From positions 3,472,001 through 3,536,000 of the forward strand of contig JBBCGR010000003.1 of NCBI GenBank assembly GCA_037201625.1: a stretch of DNA of 64,000 bases. Reading direction: 5' to 3'. Under the pieces are notes generated by a model. It did no database searches, had not been told where the DNA came from, and was given only the letters and a program-made list of their open reading frames with translations. The translations under genes and the position numbers were made by a program. The DNA comes from JAMXLO01 sp037201625. Its GTDB lineage: Bacteria; Pseudomonadota; Alphaproteobacteria; Acetobacterales; Acetobacteraceae. Shown piece after piece: positions 47,459-56,020 of this stretch; position 1 is the stretch's first letter; the number at the start of each line of letters is the position of its first letter.

Positions 47459-48729
47459 CAGCCGGGCACCACATGCACCAGCGGGCGGACCGATTCGGGA
47501 TCGAGCGCCATCAGTTCGTCGCGCTGCGCCGGGCTCATGAACACCACCACGCGGTCGTTGCGCCCGGAGACCAGCGTGCGGATGACGAACGAGGCGACCG
47601 GATTGAGGTCGGTGCTGCCGTGCAGGCTGATCAGCAGGCGCGGCGCCACCCGTGCCAGTTCCATGGTGCGCGCGATCAGGCTGTTGAGATACGGGCGGAA
47701 GCGTTCATCGGCGATCATGTCGGCCAGCAGGTCACGCAACTGTATGTCGCCGGCCAGTTCGCGCGCCACCGCGTCGAGCAGCACGCGCAGGAACTCCGCG
47801 GTCGGCGGCGCGGCGATCAGCCGCCCCATGGCGCGCTCGGGCAGCCCGCGGTCGCGCACCTCCTGCAGCGCCGCCTGCATCGCCTCCTCGACCGGGGCGA
47901 CGTTCCATTGCGGATCGCGGAACGGGTCGAGAAGCTGCAGCGCGTTGGCGCGCAGCATGCGCATCGGCACGCCGCGGAAGCGGCTCTCCACGATCGGCCG
48001 CAGGTCGCGCGCGACGATATCGCGCAGGATCGGTTCGTAGCCGCGCAGCAGGTCCTGCCACGCGCCGCTCGCGCGGGTGGCCTGCCAGGCGGCATCCAGG
48101 TCGGCGCGGACACGCAGCAGCAGGCGGTCGCGATAGAATCCGGTGAACTCGGGCGAGCGCAGCATCGCCAGCGCGGTCTGCGGCACGACGCGCGCCAGTT
48201 CGCTGGCCGCCTCGCGCAGCGCGCCGCGCTCCTCGGGCGAGGCGAGCAGCCACAGCAGGCGCGGATCAGCAGGCAGCGACACCGGCTCCGTCGCATGCGC
48301 CATCAGCCTGTCGAGCGGATCGTAGAGCCCGATGCGGATCGCGCCGTTAGCCGTGCCCTGGGTCGCCGCGCCACCACCCGCCGCCCCATCGGTCGCCGCC
48401 CCGCCCTCGGCCACTGCCCCGCCCTCGGCCACTGCCCCGCCCTCGGCCACTACCACAGCGTTGCCGAAGCGCACCGCCAGGCCGTTCTCGCGCAGCACGA
48501 ACACCGGCGCGCCGATCGTGCCGGCGCCCGCCGGGTCGCGCACCAGGAACGCCTGGCCGCTCGTGGTCAGGTCGTGCGGCAGGGCCGACAGCCCGAGCAC
48601 CAGGAACCCCGCCGTGAGCGCCGCGCTCACCGCCCATTGCCGGCGCGGGTGCAGCGTGTTGCTGCCGCGCGCCAGCCGCGTGAGCCACGCAACCCGCGCG
48701 CGCCACGCCAGACCGGTGCGCCTCGCCAA
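47458..48729 (-). CDS. TM-anchored protein with AEGGAV repeats (unknown family)
   Basis: A 423-aa protein: basic N-terminus, one TM helix (WAVSAALTAGFLVLGLSAL, about residues 32-50), a short beta-rich part, a low-complexity Ala/Gly segment with three AEGGAV units (18-base DNA repeats near 48405-48450), then a long helical domain (LLASPEERGALREAASEL ... LRDLLADMIADERFRPYL). It probably projects into the periplasm. I do not recognise it. Its stop overlaps the ABC-MlaE start (ATGA), so it may be the periplasmic partner of that permease in place of an MCE protein. The start is TTG at 48729; it is not certain. Confidence 0.7.
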   Translation of the reverse strand: MARRTGLAWRARVAWLTRLARGSNTLHPRRQWAVSAALTAGFLVLGLSALPHDLTTSGQAFLVRDPAGAGTIGAPVFVLRENGLAVRFGNAVVVAEGGAVAEGGAVAEGGAATDGAAGGGAATQGTANGAIRIGLYDPLDRLMAHATEPVSLPADPRLLWLLASPEERGALREAASELARVVPQTALAMLRSPEFTGFYRDRLLLRVRADLDAAWQATRASGAWQDLLRGYEPILRDIVARDLRPIVESRFRGVPMRMLRANALQLLDPFRDPQWNVAPVEEAMQAALQEVRDRGLPERAMGRLIAAPPTAEFLRVLLDAVARELAGDIQLRDLLADMIADERFRPYLNSLIARTMELARVAPRLLISLHGSTDLNPVASFVIRTLVSGRNDRVVVFMSPAQRDELMALDPESVRPLVHVVPG

Positions 48730-48749
48730 ACCCGTGCGGCCGCGCCCGA

Positions 48750-49898
48750 TCAGTGCTGGGCCGGGGTCGGAAGGTTGACGAACTGGCTGCGCACAACCGG
48801 CTGTTCATCCCGCCACGCCAGCCGGAAATACAGCGCCGCGACCTCGGCATAATTCTCGAATCCGTCCGCCACGCTGAGCGCCTGCTGGCGCAGCCGGTCG
48901 GCACGCGCCGGCTCGCCCTTCGCCCGCTTCACCTCGGACCAGATATCCCAGGCGACCGCGCTGCTGGGATTGACCGCGATCGCCTTGGCCAGCAGCCCAT
49001 CGGCGCCGTTCGTGTCGCGCAGGCCGAGCAGCGCCGCACCCCACGTCACGTAGCCGGTTCCCAGGAGCGTCTTGTCGGTGCTGGGGGTCTCGCTCAGCAA
49101 CAGCTCCATGCGGTCGGCGGCCTCGCGGAAGCGGCCAAGCTGAAGCTCCGCGAAGGCGAGGTTCAGGACGGCCGCAGTGTTGTCGGGACTCGATGCGATG
49201 GCAAGCCGGAACCAGGTGTGCGCGTCCTGCCGGTTGCCGCGGAACAGGGCGAGGATGCCCTGCAGATTCTCGAACAGCGAGCGCTCGCGGCTGAGCGGCG
49301 TCGGCGGCAGCCGCGACTTCGCCACCGTGATCAGCGCCTCGGCATCGGTGAAGTCCTGGTCGCTCGCATGCCGCTGCATGAGGCTGAGCGCGGTCAGGTA
49401 CGGATCGATGCGCGCCATGCCGACCAGCGCCGCGCGATGCAGCAACTGCACGACGGTCTCGCCCTTCTGCAGCTCCACCTGCTGCTCGAATGCCGCGATC
49501 CGCTGGCTGCCGCTGCCCGTGCCGGTGCCGGTCACCAACACCTTCACGACCTCGCCTTCGCTGAACAGCGCGACCCTGATCTGGTCCGGCCGGAAACCGA
49601 CCTCGCTCTGCAGGGCGTAGGCCACGGATTGCAGCTTGGCGGCGGTGACCAGGGCCATGCCGATGCCGCCCTGGTGGCCGAGTTCGATGCGCGGCTTGCC
49701 CATCAGGGTCGGGGTCGCGGCCACCCGCTCCACCTCGCTCCGCAGAATGCCGTCCACCATGGCATCGTCGATCGCGATCTTGTCGAACTTGCGCGCGACC
49801 GACGCCTCGAGGATCACCTGCGTCGGATGCCAGACCGTGTCGAAGCCCAGTGCGGCGAGCGCCAGCATAATTCCCATGCCCAGCGTTGTCAGGTCCAT
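48750..49898 (-). CDS. TM-anchored TPR-like protein (1)
   Basis: A 382-aa protein with an N-terminal TM helix (LGMGIMLALAALGFDTV), a conserved alpha/beta N-terminal domain (residues about 30-160) and a C-terminal TPR-like array (FRLAIASSPDNTAAVLNLAFAELQLGRF, LLAKAIAVNPSSAVAWD). The ATG at 49898 has GAGGA eight bases upstream. It is the first gene of the leftward block. Its architecture and N-terminal domain match the protein at 59652-60776, indicating paralogy. No enzymatic motif was seen; a scaffold role is likely. Confidence 0.72.
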   Translation of the reverse strand: MDLTTLGMGIMLALAALGFDTVWHPTQVILEASVARKFDKIAIDDAMVDGILRSEVERVAATPTLMGKPRIELGHQGGIGMALVTAAKLQSVAYALQSEVGFRPDQIRVALFSEGEVVKVLVTGTGTGSGSQRIAAFEQQVELQKGETVVQLLHRAALVGMARIDPYLTALSLMQRHASDQDFTDAEALITVAKSRLPPTPLSRERSLFENLQGILALFRGNRQDAHTWFRLAIASSPDNTAAVLNLAFAELQLGRFREAADRMELLLSETPSTDKTLLGTGYVTWGAALLGLRDTNGADGLLAKAIAVNPSSAVAWDIWSEVKRAKGEPARADRLRQQALSVADGFENYAEVAALYFRLAWRDEQPVVRSQFVNLPTPAQH

Positions 49899-49984
49899 CG
49901 TTTGTCCTCTGCATCGGAATCGCCAGGCAGCACGCCTGTGCCAGATGGGAACGAAGACCGGCCTCCGCGCTGCGGCACAAGTGT

Positions 49985-50013
49985 TTGCACGGGAGTGTGA
50001 AGACAACTATACG
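49985..50013 (+). promoter_or_regulatory. Sigma-70-type promoter of the 50050 gene
   Basis: TTGCAC (49985-49990), 17 bases, TATACG (50008-50013) in the 151-base divergent gap. Predicted transcription start near 50020, followed by GGGAG and the ATG at 50050. Confidence 0.7.
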
Positions 50014-50049
50014 GTGTGCCCACTGCATATGCGGGAGCCGCGAGTATTG

Positions 50050-50490
50050 ATGGCAGCCGAGGAAATGGTCGGAGGCGGCGATCGCCGGCGGTTCGCCGAC
50101 CTGGTGAAACTGAACGGACTCGGCCGCCGCTACATCGATCGCCAGCAGGAACGCCATCTGCTCGAGGAAGGCGTCACGCGCTTCGGGCTGACGCTCGATG
50201 AGGCGCGGGGCGTGCTGCGTTCGGTCGCAGAAGACAATAACTACGTCTTTGAATCCGAGGCGGGCCGGCGCATCCAGCAGCTCATGAACCGGAATGCCGG
50301 CAAGGGTGGCCGGATCTCGCGCACGCAGTTCCGGCGCACGGTCGAATTGCTGCGCGATTTCTCCGACAACACGATCAATGAGGCCGAGGCGCGGCGTCAG
50401 CTCAAGCGGATCATGATCGACAATGGCTGGCGGCCACGCCGCGCGGGGCTGCTGCGCTCGCGCCGCTGGTACAAGCAGATCGAAGTCTAG
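50050..50490 (+). CDS. Helical, basic cytosolic protein (unknown family)
   Basis: A 146-aa protein without TM or signal, predicted mostly helical and strongly basic toward the C-terminus (RRAGLLRSRRWYKQIEV). Segments such as GLTLDEARGVLRSVAEDNNY and GKGGRISRTQFRRTVELLRDFSD suggest a small helical-bundle domain. An alternative start at 50029 overlaps the promoter region; 50050 is preferred. It opens the rightward block of the cluster, 23 bases before a membrane protein gene. Function not recognised. Confidence 0.7.
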   Translation: MAAEEMVGGGDRRRFADLVKLNGLGRRYIDRQQERHLLEEGVTRFGLTLDEARGVLRSVAEDNNYVFESEAGRRIQQLMNRNAGKGGRISRTQFRRTVELLRDFSDNTINEAEARRQLKRIMIDNGWRPRRAGLLRSRRWYKQIEV

Positions 50491-50513
50491 CGCGCGGGCG
50501 CCGGCAGGCCGCC

Positions 50514-51194
50514 GTGGACGTGCTCGACCTGTTGGGGGACGCCGGCCGGATCATCCTGCGGATCTTCGTCGTGATCGCCCCGCTGCTCGCATGGCAGCTT
50601 GTCGCGATCCGGGTCAGGCCATGGCGCCGCCGCGACGGCGGGCTGGCCGATCCGACGGTGATGGCCGGCATGATGACCGGCTTCGGCATCCTCGCTGTCT
50701 CGCTGCCGCCCGAGGTGCTGACCTGGAACGCGATCGTCAGTGTCGGCGGGGCGTGGGACCTCGGGCTGTGGCAGTTCATGGACGTCGCGCGGGAGACCGT
50801 GCTGGGCGGCCCGGGTGCGCTGGCGGCAGCGTTGATGCACGGCGACGCGCAGCGCGATCTGCAGGCGTGGCTGGCGCTGGCGATGACGCTGTGGCTGGTC
50901 AGGGTCGGCGCGGTGTGGCTGTCGGGGCCGCTGGGCTGGGCCGGCCCGCTGCTGGCCGGCGAGGTGGTGACCTTCCTCGCCAGCGTGTTCGGCACGGTGT
51001 ATCTGGGGCCGCTGGTGCTGTGGTCGATCAACCGGTTGAATTTCTGGCTGCTGCTGATCGCGGTGCTGCTGATCCAGGACTACCGCTACGACGAGCCGCC
51101 GCTGTTCGGCCGCCTGGTGGGTGCGGTGAACGGCGTGCGCAATCGCCCGCGGCGGGTGGGGGCCGAAGGCGTGCCGGTGCCCGATCCGGATTAG
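50514..51194 (+). CDS. Multi-pass membrane protein (unknown family)
   Basis: A 226-aa protein with about five hydrophobic segments, such as ILRIFVVIAPLLAWQLVAI, VMAGMMTGFGILAVSLPP, LAMTLWLVRVGAVWLSGPLG, and FLASVFGTVYLGPLVLWSI. It has a basic C-terminal tail (NGVRNRPRRVG). GTG start at 50514, shortly after the helical protein's stop, so cotranscribed. No family recognised. Confidence 0.7.
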   Translation: MDVLDLLGDAGRIILRIFVVIAPLLAWQLVAIRVRPWRRRDGGLADPTVMAGMMTGFGILAVSLPPEVLTWNAIVSVGGAWDLGLWQFMDVARETVLGGPGALAAALMHGDAQRDLQAWLALAMTLWLVRVGAVWLSGPLGWAGPLLAGEVVTFLASVFGTVYLGPLVLWSINRLNFWLLLIAVLLIQDYRYDEPPLFGRLVGAVNGVRNRPRRVGAEGVPVPDPD

Positions 51195-51257
51195 CGCGCG
51201 ACGGCCGGTGGCGATCTCGCCGGAGGTCTGCGTCGCGCGCAGCTTCGGCAGCGGGTA

Positions 51258-51662
51258 CTACGGTGGTGTGCCGAGATAATTCGACTGGCCGACGATCCGC
51301 CGCTTCAGCAGCGACCAGGTCATGCCGATCGCGAGCAGCAGTGCGAAGCCGCTGAGCAGCAGGTAGGGCCAGACCGCGCTCTGCCACAGATCGATGATGT
51401 CGAACTGGTACAGCGTCAGGCCGCCGGCGAGCATGATGGCGATCGCGGCCGTGATGCCATCGGCACCGAGCGACAGCCAGGCGATGCGCAGGAACAGGAT
51501 GTGCAGGGCGAGCAGCAGCGTGCCGGCGACCGCGATCTCGGGCGGCGTGGCCCACGGGCTGTGCCGTGCCCACGCGACGAAATTGTAGCCGGTGGGGTTC
51601 CAGGTGGCGAACACCAGCAGGAAGCAGGCCAGCGTGCGGACCAGGATGCCGGGCGTGGTCAT
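51258..51662 (-). CDS. DUF6524-like membrane protein (1)
   Basis: A 134-aa protein with four predicted TM helices and the N-terminal motif LVFATWNPTGYNFVAW, which matches DUF6524-type proteins (LV.ATYNPSGYSY..W). Function of this family is unknown. It is 36 bases downstream of a paralog in the same direction, and the pair is the only leftward unit inside the right-hand block. Converges with the 226-aa membrane protein. Confidence 0.78.
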   Translation of the reverse strand: MTTPGILVRTLACFLLVFATWNPTGYNFVAWARHSPWATPPEIAVAGTLLLALHILFLRIAWLSLGADGITAAIAIMLAGGLTLYQFDIIDLWQSAVWPYLLLSGFALLLAIGMTWSLLKRRIVGQSNYLGTPP

Positions 51663-51698
51663 CGGATGTCGGGTGTGGTCATCAGGTGCCGGGCGTCA

Positions 51699-52112
51699 TC
51701 AGGTTATGGTGCGCGAATCAAGCTGTCCGCTGAGCCGGTAGCGGATCAGCGAGAAGCTGACGCCGGTGCCGAGCAGCACGACGAGCGCGGCCTCCAGTGC
51801 CAGCGTGCGCTGCAGCCAGTCCGAGAGGTCGAGCACGCCCCAGTCTGCCAGCAGCCACAGGCAGGCCGCGATCAGCAGGATCAGCGGCACGCTGAGCAGG
51901 ATGCGCATCGATCGCCAGGTGGCATAGATGCAGAACACGAACCCGAAGATGATGAGCAGACCGAGGAAGATCTTCAGCGCCCAGTTGCTGGCATCGCCGC
52001 GGAACGCCCAGTGCCAGTAGGAATAGCCGCTCGGGTTGTAGGTCGCCGCGACGAGGAACAGCACGGCGAGCATGCGGACCACGATGGCGATCGGCTGGGC
52101 GATGCCGTACAT
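51699..52112 (-). CDS. DUF6524-like membrane protein (2)
   Basis: A 137-aa, four-TM protein with LFLVAATYNPSGYSYWHWA at the N-terminus. It is clearly paralogous to the next gene (same TM spacing, same motif, same length). The ATG at 52112 faces the mitofilin-like gene across 179 bases holding a palindrome (52153-52164) and a rightward promoter. Confidence 0.8.
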   Translation of the reverse strand: MYGIAQPIAIVVRMLAVLFLVAATYNPSGYSYWHWAFRGDASNWALKIFLGLLIIFGFVFCIYATWRSMRILLSVPLILLIAACLWLLADWGVLDLSDWLQRTLALEAALVVLLGTGVSFSLIRYRLSGQLDSRTIT

Positions 52113-52152
52113 CGAAAGTCTCCGTCGGGGCGGGCGCTAAATCGCCATGCGC

Positions 52153-52164
52153 GTTTCGTGAAAC
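52153..52164. promoter_or_regulatory. Palindrome in a divergent promoter region
   Basis: GTTTCGTGAAAC (arms GTTTC/GAAAC) inside a wider dyad CCATG ... CATGG (52145-52168). It lies between the DUF6524 pair and the mitofilin-like gene, just upstream of the rightward -35 box, so it could be an operator for both directions. Confidence 0.4.
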
Positions 52165-52177
52165 ATGGTAACGATGG

Positions 52178-52206
52178 TTGACGCAGCGCAGTGCGCTCTG
52201 TACCGT
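52178..52206 (+). promoter_or_regulatory. Sigma-70-type promoter of the mitofilin-like/adaptor operon
   Basis: TTGACG (52178-52183), 17 bases, TACCGT (52201-52206). The predicted transcript starts near 52213, so the coding start must be downstream; the first suitable in-frame ATG is 52292. Confidence 0.65.
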
Positions 52207-52291
52207 CTATCGTAGTGAAATCCAACTGAATCAGAAATACCAGCCACATGCGCCTGCGGTTTGCGCGCCATTGGATCCGGAACGCGCATCG

Positions 52292-53488
52292 ATGAGCGAG
52301 GTGGTCCCGGTGCTGGTTGGGCCAGTCAACAAAAACATACATTCGTCTGCGAAGGCGGCGTCGGGGAAACCCGCGGCGGGCAATTCGACGTCCGGTAAGT
52401 CATCGTCCGCGAAGTCTGCGGCTGGCGATCCGACGTCTGGCAATGCGACGTCCGCGAAATCGACGCCTGGCAATCCGACGCCTGGCAATCCGACGTCTGG
52501 CGATCCGACGTCTGGCAATCCGACCACATCCGAGCAGGTGTATGCCATCGCCGCAGTGCCGATGCGCCGGCGGCACTGGCTCCCGGTGACCTGTGCGGCG
52601 CTCGCGCTGTGCTTCGCCGCGGTCGCGCTCTCCGCGCCTGGGCTGCGGCCCCGCATCACGCTGCTGGCGGACGACCTGCTGGGGCAGGGGAACATGGTAT
52701 CGCTGCTGCTGTCGCCGCCGCTCGCGCTCGAGCCGGCCTGGCAGCAGGCGCGCATCGAGGCGTCGCAGGCACTCAACGCCGCGCTGGGCGATTACACCGC
52801 GCGGCTCGACCGGCTGGCGGCCGCGCAGCAGGCGACGGCCGCCGATCTCGCCCGGATCGCCGCCGACATGCGCCGGGACCGGGCCTCGGCCGAGACGCTG
52901 GCGCGCACCGTGGACGATGTGTCGCGCCAGGCCGGAGAATTGCGCGCTGCGGCGGGCGCGATCGAGGCGCGGGTGCGCGCGACCGGACTGCTGGCGCTGT
53001 CGTTGCGGTTCCGCCGCGACGTCGATGCCGGACTGCCGCTCGACCGCGACGTGGCGGCGCTGCTCGCGTCGGGACCCTATCCGGCACCCCTGGAGCGTGC
53101 GCTGCGGCAGTTGCGCGGCGGCAGCAGCGGCATGCCGACGATGCGCGACCTGGGCGACGAATTCGAGCGGGTGGCCGGGGAGGTTGCGGCGCGTGCGAAT
53201 GGCGGGACCTCATGGCTCGCCGGCGGCTGGAACCGTGTCGGCGCATTGTTCGGCGTGGCCGCCACGACCGACGCGCTGCGGCAGGTCGAACGGCTGCGCG
53301 CGCTGGCCGCCGATGGCCGGTTCAGCGAGGCGGCGAGCGAACTGGAGGCCTCGGATGCGGCCGACATCGGCGCGGCCTGGACGGCGCGCGTGCGCATGCG
53401 GGCGCAGGCCGTGCTGGCGGCGCAGGCGATGCTCGGCTACGCGCTCGCCGCCTATGAGAATGCCGTCGCCGTCGCGAGCGTGAAATGA
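52292..53488 (+). CDS. TM-anchored coiled-coil protein with mitofilin-like C-terminus (2)
   Basis: A 398-aa protein. It begins with a cytosolic Ser/Thr/Gly/Pro repeat region (units like PTSGN from 15-base DNA repeats, about 52430-52525), then one TM helix (LPVTCAALALCFAAVALSA), a coiled coil (ALGDYTARLDRLAAAQQATA ... TVDDVSRQAGELRAAAGAI) and a C-terminal domain with LLALSLRFRRDVDAGLPLDRD and PTMRDLGDEFERVAGEV. The last part resembles mitofilin/Mic60 C-termini. True alphaproteobacterial Mic60 usually sits near heme genes; this one does not. Its stop overlaps the adaptor gene start (ATGA). Confidence 0.72.
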   Translation: MSEVVPVLVGPVNKNIHSSAKAASGKPAAGNSTSGKSSSAKSAAGDPTSGNATSAKSTPGNPTPGNPTSGDPTSGNPTTSEQVYAIAAVPMRRRHWLPVTCAALALCFAAVALSAPGLRPRITLLADDLLGQGNMVSLLLSPPLALEPAWQQARIEASQALNAALGDYTARLDRLAAAQQATAADLARIAADMRRDRASAETLARTVDDVSRQAGELRAAAGAIEARVRATGLLALSLRFRRDVDAGLPLDRDVAALLASGPYPAPLERALRQLRGGSSGMPTMRDLGDEFERVAGEVAARANGGTSWLAGGWNRVGALFGVAATTDALRQVERLRALAADGRFSEAASELEASDAADIGAAWTARVRMRAQAVLAAQAMLGYALAAYENAVAVASVK

Positions 53489-55041
53489 GCCGCGTCACGC
53501 TGCGACGGTCGGCCATGAGCGGCCTGGCGATGCTGCTGAGCCTGTCGGCCGTGCCGGCACTGGCGCCACCGGCCCATGCGGCACGCTGGTTCGACACGCT
53601 GCCGGCGGACGACCCCGACATGATCCTGCGGCGCAATGCCGCGCCGGCCGTGCCGCAGCCAGCGCCGCCCGCCGCGTCCCCGCGCGCGACCCCATCCCCC
53701 GCGCCGTCCGGCGGTTTGCTGTACGGCGCCACCATCGGGCTGGCCTCCTCTGTCATGGGCGGCATCGGCGCCGTCGTGAGCGGTGCCGGCGAGGCGCTGT
53801 GGGAGACCGCCTATATGCTGGGGCTGAACCCTACGCCACTGCCGCGGCCGGTCGTGGTCGAGCCGCTGCCGGAGGTGACGCCGCCCGACGAGACCGGGCG
53901 CAGCGCGCGCACCCTGCCGCCGGTGCCGGCGATGGTGCTGCCCGCACCTCCGCCGCCGGTGGTGGCCGCCGTCGAACCACCCGAGCCACCGCAGGACCTC
54001 GATCCCGGCCTGCTGTCGAACCTGGTGTTCGACCGCGGCGCACGGCGGCCAGACGGCTCGTTCTTCGTGCCGAAGCCGCTGCAGCGGCTGTTCGCGGTGC
54101 GCACCGCGCGCCTGGTCGCGGCCGAGGTGCCGGTCAGCGTCAAGCTCGCCGGCCGCATCATCCCCGATCCGCAGGCGCACGGCGACGTGGAGGCGAGCCT
54201 GCTGGGACGCATCGAGGCCTCGCCCGCCGGCCTGCCGGTGCTGGGCGACGCGGTGCGCAAGGGGCAGATCCTGGCCTATGTGGCGCCCGCCGTCGGCGTG
54301 GTCGACCGGATGCAGGTCCGCCGCGAGGTCGCCCGGCTGACCACCGATATCCGGGTCGAGACCGAGAACCTCGAGATCCTCAAGCAGTTCACCTTCGTGC
54401 CGTTCCGCGACGGCAAGATCTACCAGTCCGAGCAGCGCGTCGCCGGCCTGCGCCGCGAGCGCGAGACCCTGCTGCCGCTGCTGCAGACGCAGGAGGTGCT
54501 GCGCGCGCCGACCGACGGCGTGATCTCCGTCTCAACGGCGATCGCCGGCCGGGTCGTGCATCCCGGCGAGAAGGTGTTCGAGATCGTCAACCCGAAGTTG
54601 CTCTGGGTGGAGGCGTCGGCGCCCGACCCCAGCATGGCCCGCGATGCGCAGCGCGTCGCACGCGCATCGGCGCTTACGCCGGAAGGCCGCACGCTGAACC
54701 TCGCCTTCGTCGGCAGCGGGCTGGCGCTGCAGCAGCAATCGACGCCGATCTTGTTCCGCATCGACGCGCCGCCGGAGGGGCTGCGCGTGGGGCGCCCGGT
54801 CACCGTGACCGTGCAGAGCGAGAACCGCTCGCAGCGCGGCCTGCCGGTGACGCGCGACGCACTCAGCATCGGCTATGACGGCGTGCAGGAAGTGTGGGAG
54901 CAGACCGGCCCCGAGACCTTCCTGCCGCACGCGGTGCGGGTGCAGGACCTGGACGGGCGCAGCGTGCTGATCGTCGAGGGGATCAGCGAGGGCGCGCGCG
55001 TCGTGGTGAGCGGCGTGCGGCTGCTCGCGCAACTCCAATAG
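53485..55041 (+). CDS. HlyD/CusB-like periplasmic adaptor (membrane fusion protein)
   Basis: A 518-aa protein with a signal peptide (MSGLAMLLSLSAVPALAPPAHA region), a Pro-rich stretch of about 120 residues, and then the adaptor core. The lipoyl/barrel halves read as GRIEASPAGLPVLGDAVRKGQILAYV and LRAPTDGVISVSTAIAGRVVHPGEKVFEIVN, taken in parts, around a helical hairpin (EVARLTTDIRVETENLEIL). A beta-barrel and the membrane-proximal domain follow. It links an inner-membrane pump to the outer membrane. Partner: the RND pump at 56021. The long N-terminal extension with a glycine-rich hydrophobic patch (GATIGLASSVMGGIGAVVSG) is unusual for the family. Confidence 0.85.
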   Translation: MSRVTLRRSAMSGLAMLLSLSAVPALAPPAHAARWFDTLPADDPDMILRRNAAPAVPQPAPPAASPRATPSPAPSGGLLYGATIGLASSVMGGIGAVVSGAGEALWETAYMLGLNPTPLPRPVVVEPLPEVTPPDETGRSARTLPPVPAMVLPAPPPPVVAAVEPPEPPQDLDPGLLSNLVFDRGARRPDGSFFVPKPLQRLFAVRTARLVAAEVPVSVKLAGRIIPDPQAHGDVEASLLGRIEASPAGLPVLGDAVRKGQILAYVAPAVGVVDRMQVRREVARLTTDIRVETENLEILKQFTFVPFRDGKIYQSEQRVAGLRRERETLLPLLQTQEVLRAPTDGVISVSTAIAGRVVHPGEKVFEIVNPKLLWVEASAPDPSMARDAQRVARASALTPEGRTLNLAFVGSGLALQQQSTPILFRIDAPPEGLRVGRPVTVTVQSENRSQRGLPVTRDALSIGYDGVQEVWEQTGPETFLPHAVRVQDLDGRSVLIVEGISEGARVVVSGVRLLAQLQ

Positions 55042-55149
55042 CGCGATCGATAGCCAGCCGGCGCACAATCGACAGCCAGAGAGAATATTTCGTAGCGATT
55101 GGGTAACCCTTTGGTGCGAGATTGCTTCGAGCAAGTTACAAGCAATCGA

Positions 55150-55178
55150 TTGACCGTAGGGACAGCGTTCCATACGAT
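55150..55178 (+). promoter_or_regulatory. Sigma-70-type promoter of the RND operon
   Basis: TTGACC (55150-55155), 17 bases, TACGAT (55173-55178), in an AT-richer 173-base gap after the adaptor gene. The predicted start of transcription, about 55185, sets the downstream ATG at 55215 (with GGGAGA) as the start and excludes the in-frame ATG-like start at 55122. Confidence 0.78.
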
Positions 55179-55214
55179 CAATTATTCTCTAACTCTGATG
55201 ACCTGGGAGAACGG

Positions 55215-55988
55215 ATGTTGAACCGGTTGTGCAAGTTCCGGTTATACAAGGTCCGGTCAGGCAGGTCCGCGGACCGCAAACCGTACTGCGCCGCGACGCC
55301 ATCCGTCGCTTCGCTGTCCGCTGCGATGCCAGCCGCCGCGACGCCAGCCGCTGCGATGCCAACCACCGTAACGCCAATCGGTGCATCGCTGCTGGCCAAC
55401 ATCCACTTCGGCAACGTCCCCTTCGGCAGCGTGCGCTTCGGCAGTGCCGCCCGCTGGGTCGGGCTCGGACTGCTGTGCGGACTGCTGCTGGCGCCCGTCG
55501 CCGTGCGTGCCGACGGCGAGGCCCCGCACGCCGCGCCGCGCACCGCCGTGCAGATCGGCGACGCAAGCGTCGTGCTGATCGCCGCCAACGATCGCCTGTA
55601 TGCCTTCGTCGACCGCATCGAGGACAACGCCCCGCTGGCGGATGCCGACCTCATCGTTGCATCGGCCGACGGGACGCCCCTCGCCATGGTCCGCGCCACG
55701 GACGGGCTGTTCGCCGCACCGTTCCCGCGCGGCGGCCGGATGCGCGACGCCTTCGTGCTGTCGCTGCGCTCGCCCGCCGCCACCGGCGATGCCAGGGCGG
55801 AAATCGCCTACGACGATCTGGCGCCGCCGGGACCGGGCACCGCCCATGGCGCCTCCGGCTCCTCGCTCGGCATCGCCATCGTCTCCGGCTCCATCGGCGC
55901 GCTCGGCGCCGTCATGGCCATGCTCTGGCTGCGGGGTGGCCGCCGCCGCCCGGCATCGGCCACCGTCGGCACCGCCCAGGCAGCATGA
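55215..55988 (+). CDS. Membrane-anchored periplasmic protein preceding the RND pump
   Basis: A 257-aa protein. The first about 75 residues are repetitive (Ala-Met-Pro-rich units, then FGNVPFGSVRFGS from 15-base repeats). A hydrophobic signal or TM helix (VGLGLLCGLLLAPVAVRA) follows. A periplasmic beta-rich domain (VQIGDASVVLIAANDRLYAFVDRI, in parts) comes next, then a second TM helix near the C-terminus (LGIAIVSGSIGALGAVMAMLWL) and a basic tail. No family recognised. Its position, 32 bases before the pump gene and behind its own promoter, suggests a pump accessory subunit. Confidence 0.7.
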   Translation: MLNRLCKFRLYKVRSGRSADRKPYCAATPSVASLSAAMPAAATPAAAMPTTVTPIGASLLANIHFGNVPFGSVRFGSAARWVGLGLLCGLLLAPVAVRADGEAPHAAPRTAVQIGDASVVLIAANDRLYAFVDRIEDNAPLADADLIVASADGTPLAMVRATDGLFAAPFPRGGRMRDAFVLSLRSPAATGDARAEIAYDDLAPPGPGTAHGASGSSLGIAIVSGSIGALGAVMAMLWLRGGRRRPASATVGTAQAA

Positions 55989-56020
55989 CACCGCCGCTCC
56001 CCCTCGGCTGATCGAAGCCC

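Noticed and set aside
55122..55214. Earlier start for the protein preceding the RND pump
   Set aside because: It would lie upstream of and across a strong promoter (55150-55178); the ATG at 55215 has a proper ribosome-binding site.
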